Origin: Rhizobium sp. P32RR-XVIII
GTDB lineage: Bacteria > Pseudomonadota > Alphaproteobacteria > Rhizobiales > Rhizobiaceae
Reading direction: 5' to 3'
Length of the DNA stretch: 64,000 nucleotides
Assembly (NCBI RefSeq): GCF_012641395.1
Contig: NZ_JABAIH010000019.1
Span: 1-64,000, forward strand
In this document: positions 1 to 9,559 of the stretch, one piece after another
Layout of the letters: every line of letters starts with the position of its first letter
Position numbering within the stretch: position 1 is the first letter of the stretch
Position numbers and translations under genes: made by a program
Notes under the pieces: model-generated
The model's database searches: none
What the model saw: the letters and a program-made list of their open reading frames with translations, nothing else
What the model was told of the DNA's origin: nothing

Positions 1-513
1 GCGTTTGCCTCCGGCGGCCGCCGGCGCAGCGAGATCGCCGGGTTGCGCCTTGAGCAGCTGAGTGCCGAGCCGCCGATCGAGATGCCGGACGGCCCTCCCC
101 TCCCCTCGCTGGCCATCCATCTCGGCCCCACAAAGACCACGAGCGGCGAGCAGGACGATGCCGTCTATCTCACCGGCCGTCCGGTGGACGCGCTGAACGC
201 CTGGCTGGCGGCCGCGAAAATCGACAAAGGCAGTGTGTTTCGGGCGATCGGGCGATGGGGGACCGTGTCGCGGCGGGCGCTCGATCCGCAGTCGGTCAAT
301 GCGATCCTCAAGCAGCGAGCCGCAATGGCTGGCCTGGAGCCAGGTGCGTTTTCCGCCCATGGGCTGCGGTCCGGCTATCTCACCGAAGCAGCCAATCGCG
401 GCATTCCCCTCCCCGAGGCCATGGAGCAATCGCGACATCGATCCGTGCAGCAAGCATCCAGCTATTACAACAATGCTACAAGGCGGAGCGGCCGGGCAGC
501 ACGGCTTCTCTGA
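1..513 (+). CDS. Tyrosine recombinase/integrase, 3' part only
   Basis: The reading frame is open from base 1, so the start lies outside the window. The visible 170 residues are the catalytic domain of a tyrosine recombinase (site-specific integrase). The box with the first catalytic Arg (GGRRRSEIAGLRL) is at the very start, the HGLRS motif (H-x-x-R) is near residue 120, then an RHRS motif with the third conserved His, and SYYNNA with the nucleophilic Tyr. All expected catalytic residues are present, so the enzyme may be intact upstream of the window. Such enzymes cut and rejoin DNA at specific sites to move elements or resolve dimers. The neighbours to the right are broken genes, which fits an old insertion region. 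Confidence 0.85.
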   Translation, partial: AFASGGRRRSEIAGLRLEQLSAEPPIEMPDGPPLPSLAIHLGPTKTTSGEQDDAVYLTGRPVDALNAWLAAAKIDKGSVFRAIGRWGTVSRRALDPQSVNAILKQRAAMAGLEPGAFSAHGLRSGYLTEAANRGIPLPEAMEQSRHRSVQQASSYYNNATRRSGRAARLL

Positions 514-679
514 TGGCAGGAGTCGCCCCGATGCAGACTTTAGCGGGCTGGGAGGTAGGGACAGCTTCGGGCCCGATGTCAGCTATAGAGCGCTTCGTCG
601 CGCCCGCCTGAAGGCGGACGTCGTTTTGGCCAGACGGTTCGTCGCCTTCATTCTCCAAAACAGACTGGCCAACACTGCC

Positions 680-1287
680 TTACATTCTGTCGATGATCGA
701 CGGCACACCTTCGGAAGCCTCGGGAGGTCGTGCGGCATTCTGGATAGCCGGTATAATGTTCTCCACGCGATCGACAACGATTGGCTGGATCAGATGGCGG
801 CTATGTAGAAATCCTACTTTTTCCATGTGTTCGATCATGGAGAGCATCGGATTCCAGAAGCCCAGAATATTGGCGAAGACCATGGGCTTTCGATGCTGTC
901 CCAGCTGCGCCCACGTCATGATTTCAACGATCTCTTCGACAGTGCCTATCCCGCCCGGCAAAGCGACAAAGGCGTCGGAACGCTGGAACATGGCGTGTTT
1001 ACGCTCGTGCATCGTCTCGGTAACGGTCAAATCATCGAAAATTCTGAGCGCATCAGCCTCGATTCGCGGTTCTTCAGAAACTTTGGAATGATAGCGCCGA
1101 CCTTGCCGCCGTTTTTCAGCGCTGAGAGCGCCAACAGCGCCTATCACCCGTTGGTGCCACCGCCGTAAATCAATTCCAGCCCCGCCTTTGCGATGGCCGC
1201 ACCTAATTTTTCACCGACTTCAACGAAAGCAGCATCGTTGCCCGGCGAACAACCGCAATAAACGCAAATGGAACGGATGTTTGTCAT
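680..1287 (-). pseudogene. LOG-family (lysine decarboxylase-like) protein, frameshifted
   Basis: On the minus strand an ATG at 1287 begins MTNIRSICVYCG...LELIYGGGTNG, the N-terminus of LOG-family cytokinin riboside 5'-monophosphate phosphoribohydrolases. A TGA follows at about 1144-1146. The next part is readable only by changing frame more than once: NGGKVGAIIPKFLKN is in another frame near 1080-1115, and from about 1070 down to 680 the original family returns with RIEADALRIFDDL, ERKHAMF and the hallmark PGGIGTVEE motif. At least two indels are therefore needed. The intact family removes ribose phosphate from cytokinin nucleotides. This copy looks inactive, unless the indels are sequencing errors. 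Confidence 0.75.
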
Positions 1288-1652
1288 TGTGCCATAAGCA
1301 TTGAAGCAAGACGTCCGGTCAAGAGACGGGAGTCTTATTTGGTCCAAACCGGGAGCACATTGTCAGACAAGCCGATGTCCGCTTTGCGGAGAAATCTAAG
1401 CAGCGGTCTCTCTGCATGCGGCACCCTTCCGGCGCAAGTGACGCGAAACGGCCGACGATCGACGTCAGCTCGCGGCGGAAGCGGCCGTTCATCCGTTTAG
1501 CCACATGGATCACGGTCTGCGGTAGAGGTGTGAATTTGGCTTTGCCCGACCGTCATTGGCGCTAGAATGTTTGGATCCTGTCGGCCGCGCTTTCGTAATT
1601 CGGCCTGCAATGACCCAATAAGCAATACCGCCAATCGAGGCGGCCAAGATGC
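1288..1652. other. Intergenic stretch between two pseudogenes
   Basis: About 365 bases without a recognisable gene. Short open frames exist on the minus strand but have no family resemblance I can name and no good ribosome binding site. I see no clear repeat or terminator. It is probably residue of decayed DNA between the LOG-like and LysR-like remnants. Confidence 0.4.
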
Positions 1653-2466
1653 CTCAATCTCCTCGTCAGTCTCGAAGCTTTGCTTATCGAGCAAAACGTC
1701 ACGAGGGCCGCAGCTCGGCTGCATATGAGCCAGCCTGCCCTCAGCGCGCAATTGAACCGTCTCGCTTGAGCTGATCGGACCGCTCCGAGCCGCCCTGGAT
1801 CAGCTCCGCGGCACAATCCAGGGCCATGACAGCTTTTCTCCTGCAACAGCCGAACTGACCGTGTCGATTGCATGCACGGACTACATTGAGGCCGTGGTGG
1901 TGGCGCCTCTGATCGTGGCGCTGCGCGAAAAAGCTTCCAAAATACGCCTTGCGCTCCACCGCCTGGCTCCGGCACGGTTAGCGCGGCAACTCACGGATGG
2001 CGATGTCGATCTGGCCATCGCTACACCGGATCCCGGTCAGGCTCACCTGCGTACACGGCACCTGTTTGAGGAGAGCTATATTCTCATCGGCCGTCCCGGC
2101 CACCCGCGGATAGAGGAAGGGACGACCGCATCGGGATTCGCCCGGCTCGAACAGGCAATCGTCTCGCCTTTAGGCGGCGGATTTTCGACGCCGGTCGATG
2201 CCACCCTGCAGGCACTTGGTCACTCCCGCGCTATTGTTGCCTCTGCCGCCTCTTTCCTTGTTATTCCAGACATCGTAGCCAGCAGCGACTTTGTCGCACT
2301 GGTTCCGCGACGGCTGATGCAGGACCGCTTGTCTGAAGTCGCGTGGATAGACGTTCCGTGGCTTTCGGAACGGTTTCAGGTGGAGCTCATATGGCATGAG
2401 CGCACCCACGGGCACCGGGGCCTACAATGGATCCGCGAGCGAATACACGATCTTGTCGCTCGCTGA
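1653..2466 (+). pseudogene. LysR-type transcriptional regulator, internally deleted
   Basis: The DNA from 1653 encodes a typical LysR helix-turn-helix (LNLLVSLEALLIEQ, NVTRAAARLHMSQPALSAQLNRL) that stops at a TGA near 1766-1768. In another frame, starting with LELIGPLRAALDQLRG near 1765, the linker and the complete ligand-binding domain follow (MSIACTDYIEA... to 2466). The recognition-helix end and the wing (usually ELFGDPLLVR...) are missing, so a few dozen codons were lost at the junction and the two parts are out of frame. Intact members bind DNA as tetramers and respond to small ligands. The 201-residue C-terminal piece from 1861 could still be translated but cannot bind DNA. Confidence 0.75.
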
Positions 2467-2509
2467 TCCACGCCATTTCCAGCGCAGAATAAATGTCCCG
2501 GTCATTCGT

Positions 2510-2767
2510 TCAACGGCATTCCCTAACCGGAAACATATCTTCGCCGTAGTGATGGAGCCGGGTGTGATGTCGTCGGCACAACCATCGGACCCTCAATGGC
2601 TCTTCGTATTGATCGTGATGGGCGTCGACAGCTTCGACACCGCACACTTCACAAGTTTCCCTATCGATCTCACCTGCCTTTAGCGCTCGCTGAACCGCGA
2701 GATGGGCTTCGTATTTGCCGGGATTGGCCCGACGCCAGTTGGCCTGGCGGGTATCTGTCTTGAGCAT
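2510..2767 (-). CDS. Small HNH-like zinc-binding protein
   Basis: An 85-residue protein with a CEVCG knuckle followed by VDAHHDQY and a WLCRRHHTRLHH segment. This Cys-x-x-Cys ... His-His ... Cys-x-x-His-His arrangement resembles minimal HNH endonuclease or phage-type zinc-ribbon proteins, in which the Cys and His residues hold zinc and the AHH motif supplies catalytic histidines. The upstream GGAGTGAAAG just before the ATG is a fair ribosome binding site. It stands alone between a dead LysR gene and gene-poor DNA. Nuclease activity is an inference from the motif only. Confidence 0.6.
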   Translation of the reverse strand: MLKTDTRQANWRRANPGKYEAHLAVQRALKAGEIDRETCEVCGVEAVDAHHDQYEEPLRVRWLCRRHHTRLHHYGEDMFPVRECR

Positions 2768-3166
2768 CTTTCACTCCGCCTGATGCGCTGTGCTGATCGT
2801 TAGATAGCACGATTTTGGCAATTGCGGCCATTCATGGGTTTCTTATTCGATCTTACGGCGCCGCGCATTAGTCGGCGCGCGCCAGGTCCATCCGTACCGA
2901 GTTTGTTACAACACACTCGGCGAGCTCACGCACGGGCTTTACTATTCCCGCCGTGCCAATCCCGTGGCGTATACGTCCGGTCCTCAGGATGCGTCCGGTT
3001 TCGATCACTTCCACCTGGGAGGCGATGGCCGGCGAGACAGCAACCTCGGCGACTGCAGGCGCCGGATCGCTCCCGATTTCGAAGGTGAAGATTGCGGGTG
3101 GCGATTGCCAACGATGTCGGGATCTTTTGACAGGCTAGGCCCTTCCCGTGCGATTTCCGTAGAGAA

Positions 3167-3182
3167 GTTCTCAGCTGAGAAC
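3167..3182. other. parS-like centromere site 1
   Basis: The sequence GTTCTCAGCTGAGAAC is a perfect 16-bp palindrome, extended to 20 bp by flanking AA/TT. It fits the parS consensus reported for repABC plasmids, GTTNNNNGCNNNNAAC. RepB would bind here and recruit RepA for partition. It lies about 1.9 kb upstream of repA; repABC parS sites are known on either side of or inside the operon. Binding itself is inferred. Confidence 0.8.
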
Positions 3183-3268
3183 TTTGATGAGTCCTCCGGC
3201 AGAGGTGTAGGATTCCCCCAGGCGACGCGCGTGGCACCCCCCAATTTCAGGGATGCGGTTTGGCAAAA

Positions 3269-3284
3269 GTTCTCAGCTGAGAAC
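3269..3284. other. parS-like centromere site 2
   Basis: A second exact copy of GTTCTCAGCTGAGAAC, 102 bp from the first. Two identical 16-mers this close, surrounded by unrelated sequence, indicate selection on the site itself and support the parS reading. Confidence 0.8.
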
Positions 3285-5011
3285 GCCGATCGGCAGCCGC
3301 CCAGGGCGGCGCCGCCTACCTGGAGAGACATGGACATACCGGCATGCTTCACGTTCACGGCCATGCTCGCCGTCCCTTGCTCAAACAGCTCCATTTAAAA
3401 GGGGATCAGCGGCGTCGGGAAAATTTGCCGCCTATTTATTAGAAGAGAGGCGCCTTTAAAAGACGCTACATCCGAGATATCGCCCTAAGCTCAACGAAGG
3501 ACGGTCCGTCGAAACCGAAGGGACAGGGATCTTCAGCGGTGGTGCCGCGCGCTAGGTGCTACATCTCCAGCGGCTGCAAAAACACATTCCAAACATCGCC
3601 ACCGCCGATGACGGTGGGCGCACAGGTCGATCAACCTTCCTCATTTGCCGGAGCTGCCTGACCACTGACCAATCGATCTCGATGCCGGTCTCCGCCAAGC
3701 AAACGCCCCGGACGCCTCGGAATTGCCCGGCCGAAGCGTCGTTAGCCGGACCGGGGACATGTCCGTCCCGGCTGTCCGTCTGCACCAACGCCGGACTGTT
3801 CACTGCGCCCATGGCCATCTTCCCGACGTCGCTTGACTGCACATGACGGCGGAAGCAATTTCTGTCGGGAGCAAAAGACCGCGACCGACCGTCGCCCCAG
3901 AGCCACAATGATAGTCCTCTAAATCCGGTCGCGCTGCATTGGAAAGGGAAGGCGGTCTATGGAGAACATTCGCCGCCCGACAAGTGTCGCGCTGGGTATC
4001 CCAACCTATACCTGCAGGAGCTAACTCGTCCTCCCGCCGGTTACCCAGCTGCGGAAGGGTAGAGCGCAAACGGGTCGCGACCTTATTCAAATCGTTCTTG
4101 CCTCTCTTCAGGCACCGCACTCTGCCGAGGTCCCGCCAAACCTCACCGCCGCAGATTCCCAAGACTATCCCGGCCCTTCTCGCGTCACTGTAGACGGCGC
4201 CCGTTAAGCAAGCTCATTCCGGATGCACGCGGCCGGACCAGCGGTGCTTGCACAATAACCCAAGAGGTGCCCAGCGAGGCGCTCAAATCCGGCAGTTTAA
4301 GAAGCTGCCACATCAACACGACCGACAAAGAGAGACGAACCAGTGGCAGCTGGCTGAGTTCTCCTACCGCGACCTGTTAGGCTCCCCAATGTCGCAGCCT
4401 CAAGATCGCTAAGCGCGTCGGCACGCAGGCGCCTGCCAGCGGAAGGGCCGTGTGGATCCGAGAACCACCCGGCAACGACGGTATCCGAAAATGTATCGCA
4501 ACACAGTCCCATCAGGGCGCTTTCTCTGGCTGCCCCCGATGGCGGCTCCGTGCGTGGAAAAGCGCCGGTGTGCGTTAAGGCGCAATGTCGGAACGCCCGG
4601 TCTGGATGCATGTTGTGGGCGGGCCGCTTCGGCGATGGATCACGGAGCATGCGTCGAAAAACGTGGCTACCTCGACGGCAGGTCTTCACCGTAGCTGACG
4701 CAAAGGGCGCAAGCATTGACCGCCGCTATATCCAGCGCTCCGCCGCAGCGCGTACTTCCTGGCTGCGGGGAAACACATCCCGAAGATCCTGATCGCCGTG
4801 CCTTGAGCCTGATGCAAGCGCGATGCTGACTTCTTTGCACGCTTAAATGGAGGGGAGGGGGCAAGCGTAGGGAGTTGGTATAAAAACACAGGAACCAGGG
4901 CATTCTGGAGGTACCGATCACGCCAAGAAGATCTTTGCACCGCTAAGCTATTGCGTTAACTTTTCATTAACCCATTTTCCCTTGACCCGAACACCGACTC
5001 GGATCATTTCT

Positions 5012-5044
5012 ACGCTCAATTGTCGATTTCACCTGATTGAGCGT
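5012..5044 (+). promoter_or_regulatory. Inverted repeat in the repA leader
   Basis: ACGCTCAAT (5012-5020) and ATTGAGCGT (5036-5044) form a perfect 9-bp inverted repeat with a 15-nt spacer, ending 5 bases before the repA ATG. A TTGACC at 4982 could be the -35 of the repABC promoter. In related plasmids RepA, helped by RepB, represses the operon by binding an operator near the promoter. This repeat is the best operator candidate; as RNA it could also fold and hide the start region. Confidence 0.55.
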
Positions 5045-5049
5045 TTAAA

Positions 5050-6267
5050 ATGAATTCAATCGCTACTCACTCATTGGCGCGTGCATCAGCGGTCCCGTCG
5101 CTAACACGCCTCATTGAGGCGGACGCTGATCTTCTGAGCGCCCAGCTCCAACAGCTGCGGGCGCGCGCATTTCCGCCAACCGCCGAAAAACAACTTCGCA
5201 AATTCATGGCCGGTGAAGCTGCCAAGCTGATCGGAATCAGTGATGCCTACCTTCGCCTTCTGGCGTCGGAAGGCAATATTCCAGATGCGGAGAAGAATGG
5301 CGCCGGACGGCGCCTTTACTCACTTGAGCAGATTCACGAAATTCGCCGCTACTTGAGCGCCAACAAGAAAGGGTATTCGCCGCAGCGAACCGACAATGAA
5401 GCCCTTCAAGTGATTGCGGTCACGAACTTCAAGGGCGGCTCCGGCAAGACCACGACAGCCGCGCATCTTGCGCAATATTTCGCGCTTCGCGGCTACCGGA
5501 CGCTGGCCATCGACCTAGACCCCCAGGCCTCGCTTTCCGCGCTATTCGGCATCCAGCCGGAATTCGATCTGGGTGCCAACGAAACCGTGTACGGCGCCAT
5601 TCGCTACGATCAGCACCAGCGGCCACTCAGCGATATTATCCGCAAGACCTACTTCACCGGCCTCGATATCGTTCCTGGCAATCTGGAACTGCAGGAATTC
5701 GAACACGACACCCCGCGCATGCTGAGCGAGAGGTCTCGCAACCGAGAACAGATGTTTTTTACGCGTATCGCGACTTCACTTGCGTCCGTCGACAAGGACT
5801 ATGACGTCGTCATTCTTGATTGCCCCCCATCCCTCGGATATCTAACGCTCTCGGCGCTTTGCGCGGCACGCAGCGTTGTCGTCACCATCCACCCACAAAT
5901 GTTGGATGTCGCCTCCATGTCGCAGTTCCTGCACATGACAGCCGGCCTCTTCGATGTTGTCGAAAAGGCCGGCGGCAATGCGGAATACGATTTCTTCCGC
6001 TACGCCGTCACGCGCTATGAACCAAGCGATGGCCCGCAGGGCCAAATTGTCGGCTTGCTGAAGAGTCTCTTCGGAGATCGGGTGCTGACCAATGCAATGG
6101 TGAAGTCCGCTGCGATCTCGGATGCCGGGATCACCAAGCAGACACTGTACGAGGTCGGGCGGGAAAACTTTACGCGCGCGACGTACGATCGGGCGATCGA
6201 ATCTCTCGACAGCATGAACGGCGAAATCGAAATGCTCGTCAAGCAGGCATGGGGGCGCAGGACATGA
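5050..6267 (+). CDS. repA: RepA, plasmid partitioning ATPase
   Basis: A 405-residue ParA-family protein, the usual size for repABC RepA. An N-terminal region with a MerR-like helix-turn-helix (about residues 55-105, ISDAYLRLLASEGNIPDAEKNGAGRRLYS) precedes a deviant Walker A motif KGGSGKTTT (about 128-136) and the VVILDCPPSLG Walker B-like segment near 255. RepA moves plasmid copies apart through ATP-dependent interaction with RepB bound at parS, and represses its own operon. The ATG at 5050 follows an inverted repeat that may be its operator. The stop overlaps the start of repB by four bases (ATGA), so the two are probably translated together. Confidence 0.97.
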   Translation: MNSIATHSLARASAVPSLTRLIEADADLLSAQLQQLRARAFPPTAEKQLRKFMAGEAAKLIGISDAYLRLLASEGNIPDAEKNGAGRRLYSLEQIHEIRRYLSANKKGYSPQRTDNEALQVIAVTNFKGGSGKTTTAAHLAQYFALRGYRTLAIDLDPQASLSALFGIQPEFDLGANETVYGAIRYDQHQRPLSDIIRKTYFTGLDIVPGNLELQEFEHDTPRMLSERSRNREQMFFTRIATSLASVDKDYDVVILDCPPSLGYLTLSALCAARSVVVTIHPQMLDVASMSQFLHMTAGLFDVVEKAGGNAEYDFFRYAVTRYEPSDGPQGQIVGLLKSLFGDRVLTNAMVKSAAISDAGITKQTLYEVGRENFTRATYDRAIESLDSMNGEIEMLVKQAWGRRT

Positions 6268-7289
6268 GCAGACGAAGCGACCAACTCAAGAATTTCCTCG
6301 AGCCGATCCAGCCCGTTTCCGCCGCAGAACCTGCGCCGCGCACCAAGCCGGCTGTGCAGTCTGGGGCGCTTAATTCGATGAATCAGGCAATTGCCAACCT
6401 CGCCACCGAGGCTGAAGAGGCGGAACGCCTGCGCGCCCAACTCGAAGCTGGCGAAACGATCGTCGAACTTGCACCGGAAGCCATTCACCGTTCCTTTGTC
6501 AAGGACCGCCTTGACCACTTCACAGGCCCGAATTTCACTGAATTGCGCGAGAGCATCCGCGCCAGCGGCCAGATCGTCCCCGTTCTGGTTCGCCCGCATC
6601 CGGACAAAGCTGGCGAATATCAGCTCGCTTTTGGGCATAGACGCTTGGAGGCTCTGCGGCAAATCGGGGCCAAGGTCAAAGCCATCGTTAGGCCCCTCTC
6701 AGACGAAGACCTTATCGTCGCGCAAGGCAAGGAAAACACAGACCGTCTCGATCTGTCCTTCATCGAAAAGGCTCTCTTTGCGCTCCGTCTCGAAGAGATG
6801 GGGGTTCGACGTCAGGTGATTATGGATGCGCTGACGACAACATCGAAAGGCGTGCTGTCAGGAATGATCTCGCTCGCAAATTCCATCCCGGCTGAACTGA
6901 TAGAAGCTATCGGACCGGCTCCCTCCATCGGAAGGCCGCGTTGGGAAACCTTCGCTCGACTTCTCGCGGACGGGAGAAGCGACGAGGATTGGCGTCATCT
7001 GATCAACCAGGAAGCTTTCCGCGCCCGCTCAAGCGATGCCCGCTTCGAGACGATACTGAAGGCCTTTACGCCGCAAAGGTCCACCGAGGCGGAGGAGCTT
7101 GTCGTCGAGACCGAAGAGGGTCGCAGGATTGCGACCGCGCAGTTCGCGAAGCGTGCCGTGAAGGTGACAATTCAAACGAAGGATGCTCCGAACTTCGCGG
7201 AGTTTCTTCTGCGCAAGCTGCCTGACATTTACGCCGCGTACGTCTCGGAAGGGACAACAGGCACCGTTGAGACAGAAAAACAGGAGTAG
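6264..7289 (+). CDS. repB: RepB, parS-binding partition protein
   Basis: A 341-residue ParB-family protein starting MSRRSDQLKNFL. An in-frame ATG 15 bases earlier is less likely because the chosen one gives the standard ATGA overlap with repA. The ParB nuclease-like domain with the arginine-rich GHRRLEALRQIG box is near residues 110-125, and the helix-turn-helix lies in the middle (QVIMDALTTTSKGVLSGMISLA). RepB binds the parS sites, two candidates for which lie at 3167 and 3269, and acts with RepA in segregation and repression. Its C-terminal part normally makes dimers. Confidence 0.96.
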   Translation: MSRRSDQLKNFLEPIQPVSAAEPAPRTKPAVQSGALNSMNQAIANLATEAEEAERLRAQLEAGETIVELAPEAIHRSFVKDRLDHFTGPNFTELRESIRASGQIVPVLVRPHPDKAGEYQLAFGHRRLEALRQIGAKVKAIVRPLSDEDLIVAQGKENTDRLDLSFIEKALFALRLEEMGVRRQVIMDALTTTSKGVLSGMISLANSIPAELIEAIGPAPSIGRPRWETFARLLADGRSDEDWRHLINQEAFRARSSDARFETILKAFTPQRSTEAEELVVETEEGRRIATAQFAKRAVKVTIQTKDAPNFAEFLLRKLPDIYAAYVSEGTTGTVETEKQE

Positions 7290-7298
7290 GATGCAAAA

Positions 7299-7351
7299 GA
7301 AAAAGGCCCCCAAGCGGTGAACCGTGGAAGCCTCTCTCGTATTCCGTGACA
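7299..7351 (-). ncRNA. Antisense RNA (ctRNA) between repB and repC
   Basis: The repB-repC gap carries on the minus strand a promoter (-35 TTGACT at 7386-7381, 17-bp spacer, -10 GATTCT at 7363-7358) and about 50 nt downstream a GC-rich hairpin followed by five T (T run at 7304-7300). This is the layout of the small counter-transcribed RNA of repABC plasmids, which pairs with the repC leader, lowers RepC synthesis, sets copy number and causes incompatibility. Ends are estimated from promoter and terminator. Confidence 0.85.
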
Positions 7352-7357
7352 AGATCG

Positions 7358-7386
7358 AGAATCGCATTTCCACGAATCCTAGTCAA
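7358..7386 (-). promoter_or_regulatory. Promoter of the antisense RNA
   Basis: On the minus strand TTGACT and GATTCT are separated by 17 bp, a near-consensus sigma-70 type promoter pointing away from repC. Its position matches the strong constitutive ctRNA promoter found in other repABC loci. The start site would be near 7351. Confidence 0.7.
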
Positions 7387-7443
7387 GAGTCTTGGCACCG
7401 ATTTTGGTGAGCGGATTTCTTTTGCCTTTTGAAAGGTGAAGAA

Positions 7444-8781
7444 ATGGATCGTGGACATGTCACAACGCCCTTTGGGCGGTCGATGACGTTCGCCTTATTG
7501 GCAAGGCGTCGACAAATCGACGAAGCACCACCGGAAACCAAGCGCAACAAGTGGAAGCTCTTCAGGGCTGTCTGCGAAGCCAGAGAGGAATTGAATGTGT
7601 CGGATCGATCTCTTTCGGTCCTCGACGCTCTCCTGTCGTTCTACCCATCCGATGATCTTACCCCCGAGAGCGATCTGATCGTCTTTCCATCGAACGCACA
7701 GCTTTCAATACGTGCAAGGGGAATGACGCCAGCGACGTTGAGACGCCATCTTGCTGCCCTCGTCGACGCAGGGCTCATCCTTCGTAAAGACAGCGCCAAC
7801 GGCAAACGCTTTGCTCGGCGGAGCAGGGCAGGGGACATCAACGAAGCATTCGGCTTCAATTTGGCCCCGCTCCTTTCCCGCGCAACGGAAATAGAAACGA
7901 TCGCCGCACAGATCGCCGCCGATCGAGAATTCTTCCAGGCGACGAGAGAGCGGATCACTCTCTGCCGGCGCGACATCATCAAGCTCATCCAGCTCGCCAA
8001 AGATGGATGCGTCGACGGTGACTGGGAAGATCTCCACAGCCAATTTCGCTCCTTCCTTGCAAGCTTGCCACGTCGGCCGTCGCTTGAGGAACTCGAGCTG
8101 CTGCTGAGCCGCCTGAGTAAGCTTCGCACGATAATCGTCAAGCTCTTGAACGATCACGATAAAACCCAAAATATGTACGCCAGAGAGTCCCAGAATGAGC
8201 GCCACATACAGGATTCACAAACACAATCCTTTTCTGAATCTGAAGCAATCCATGACGCAGAACCTCTCAGGACTTCCGGCCCTTCGCAGGTGGCTGAGGC
8301 AATCTCGCTAGAGCGACCAGCCTCCGGCCCCACCGCAGACGAAACGCAGTTCAAGAAACCGACCCTTCCGCTGGATATCGTGCTTCGCGCGTGCGACGAA
8401 ATTCATGCCTACGGGCCGGGCGGATCGATCAGAACCTGGCGAGACCTCCTGACAGCAACCTCTGTCTTGCAAACGATGCTCCAGATTAGTCCGTCGGCCT
8501 TCCATCAAGCCTGCGTTGTCATGGGACCCGAAAACGCCAGCGTCGCGATCGCCTGCATCTTCGAACGGGGAGGAAGCATCGCCTCAGCCGGCGCTTATCT
8601 GCGCGATCTCACCAGACGTGCCGCACAGCGGCAGTTCACGATAAGACCCATGGTTTCGGCGCTTCTGCAGTCAAAGGCGAGGGCACAGTCTTGTGCATCA
8701 GCGGTCAGTAATCCTGATCTGACGAGCCACCAACCGCCGAGTTCTGGTTCTACGAGATTAAGCCCTCGGTATATGGGATGA
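7444..8781 (+). CDS. repC: RepC, replication initiator
   Basis: A 445-residue protein starting MDRGHVTTPFGRS, the typical RepC N-terminus. The ATG at 7444 is preceded by AAAGGTGAAG as ribosome binding site; an upstream TTG at 7429 is less likely. RepC has a winged-helix N-terminal DNA-binding half (around residues 60-120, SDLIVFPSNAQLSIRARGMTPATLRRHL) and a helical C-terminal part (PLDIVLRACDEI...GSIRTWRDLL). It is the only protein essential for replication of this class; the origin lies inside the repC coding sequence in the plasmids studied. Translation is probably controlled by the antisense RNA just upstream. Confidence 0.97.
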   Translation: MDRGHVTTPFGRSMTFALLARRRQIDEAPPETKRNKWKLFRAVCEAREELNVSDRSLSVLDALLSFYPSDDLTPESDLIVFPSNAQLSIRARGMTPATLRRHLAALVDAGLILRKDSANGKRFARRSRAGDINEAFGFNLAPLLSRATEIETIAAQIAADREFFQATRERITLCRRDIIKLIQLAKDGCVDGDWEDLHSQFRSFLASLPRRPSLEELELLLSRLSKLRTIIVKLLNDHDKTQNMYARESQNERHIQDSQTQSFSESEAIHDAEPLRTSGPSQVAEAISLERPASGPTADETQFKKPTLPLDIVLRACDEIHAYGPGGSIRTWRDLLTATSVLQTMLQISPSAFHQACVVMGPENASVAIACIFERGGSIASAGAYLRDLTRRAAQRQFTIRPMVSALLQSKARAQSCASAVSNPDLTSHQPPSSGSTRLSPRYMG

Positions 8782-8965
8782 ATGCAAAATCTTCGAGGTA
8801 AGCTCAGGCTTCTTGCCTGCCGCAGGCGAGCTCGAGATTGGGTTTGCGATCGAGGCAGTCGCATCGCCATCAGCGGGTTCGTGGGTGTTTTCACAGTGCC
8901 TTCAACTTGTTGGCATTTGTGTGTGCGCCAGGATCTCGGGGGCGAATACGATCTGCGTTTGGACG

Positions 8966-9199
8966 TCAGCCGTTTCGTTTGGCAGCGGCTGGATCCGCGA
9001 CCACGCCAACGACGCCTTTTTTGAGCATGGATCGTTGCCTCAGCAAAGCATTGTAACGATCCCCCATGCCATCGGCTTCGATCTCGCCGGCGATCCACAG
9101 TTCTACGATCGCCATGAATTCGAGATCGTGGTCGATCGGCGTGCCGCGAGCTCTCGCCCTGGCGACCACTCTCTCGGCGATTGATCTTCGTGATGTCAT
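8966..9199 (-). CDS. Small hypothetical protein
   Basis: A 77-residue protein beginning MTSRRSIAERVVARARARGTPIDHD and continuing EFMAIVELWIAGEIEADGMGDRYNALLRQR. The ATG at 9199 follows a purine-rich GGAG stretch. The pattern of a basic start followed by an acidic amphipathic segment resembles small conserved rhizobial plasmid proteins, but I cannot name a function. It faces repC tail to tail and lies upstream of, and opposite to, the SyrB-like genes. Confidence 0.55.
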   Translation of the reverse strand: MTSRRSIAERVVARARARGTPIDHDLEFMAIVELWIAGEIEADGMGDRYNALLRQRSMLKKGVVGVVADPAAAKRNG

Positions 9200-9559
9200 C
9201 TCGTCCCCCGGCTCCATATGAAGAGCCCAACGACGAGATAGCAATCGTCGGCTTTTCGATCCACTTGAAATAGGGTTACCCACACATCGTATGCGCGCAG
9301 CTCCCCGTTTCGATGGATTCGAGCGCGTGTGAAGCGTGCTCCCCAATGGTCGAGCCCCCTTTTTCCGGGTCACAAGGCTGCGGACTCTTTATCGGCCCCC
9401 GTCGTCAGCTGGCCCGATCCGCGTCGTCTATTACTCACGTGAAGCGCTCTGCGTGGCGGCCTGTCTATCGCCCGAAACCGCTGAAAGGCCCACGCAAGCC
9501 GATGTTGACACTATACCGCCGCTTGACCGAAAAGGATTCGGCCGCAAAGGAGATCATCA

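Larger units (their letters stand above)
2768..5049. other. Gene-poor region upstream of repABC
   Basis: Nearly 2.3 kb in which no open frame on either strand resembles a known family or combines a good start with a ribosome binding site. It contains the two parS-like palindromes at 3167 and 3269 and, at its right end, the inverted repeat in front of repA. The remainder may be remnants of former genes or spacer around the centromere. I found no insertion sequence, tRNA or tandem repeat here. Confidence 0.5.

Noticed and set aside
3005..3394. Minus-strand open frame of 129 codons containing both palindromes
   Set aside because: No family resemblance and no ribosome binding site; the FSAENF repeats arise from the palindromes themselves.
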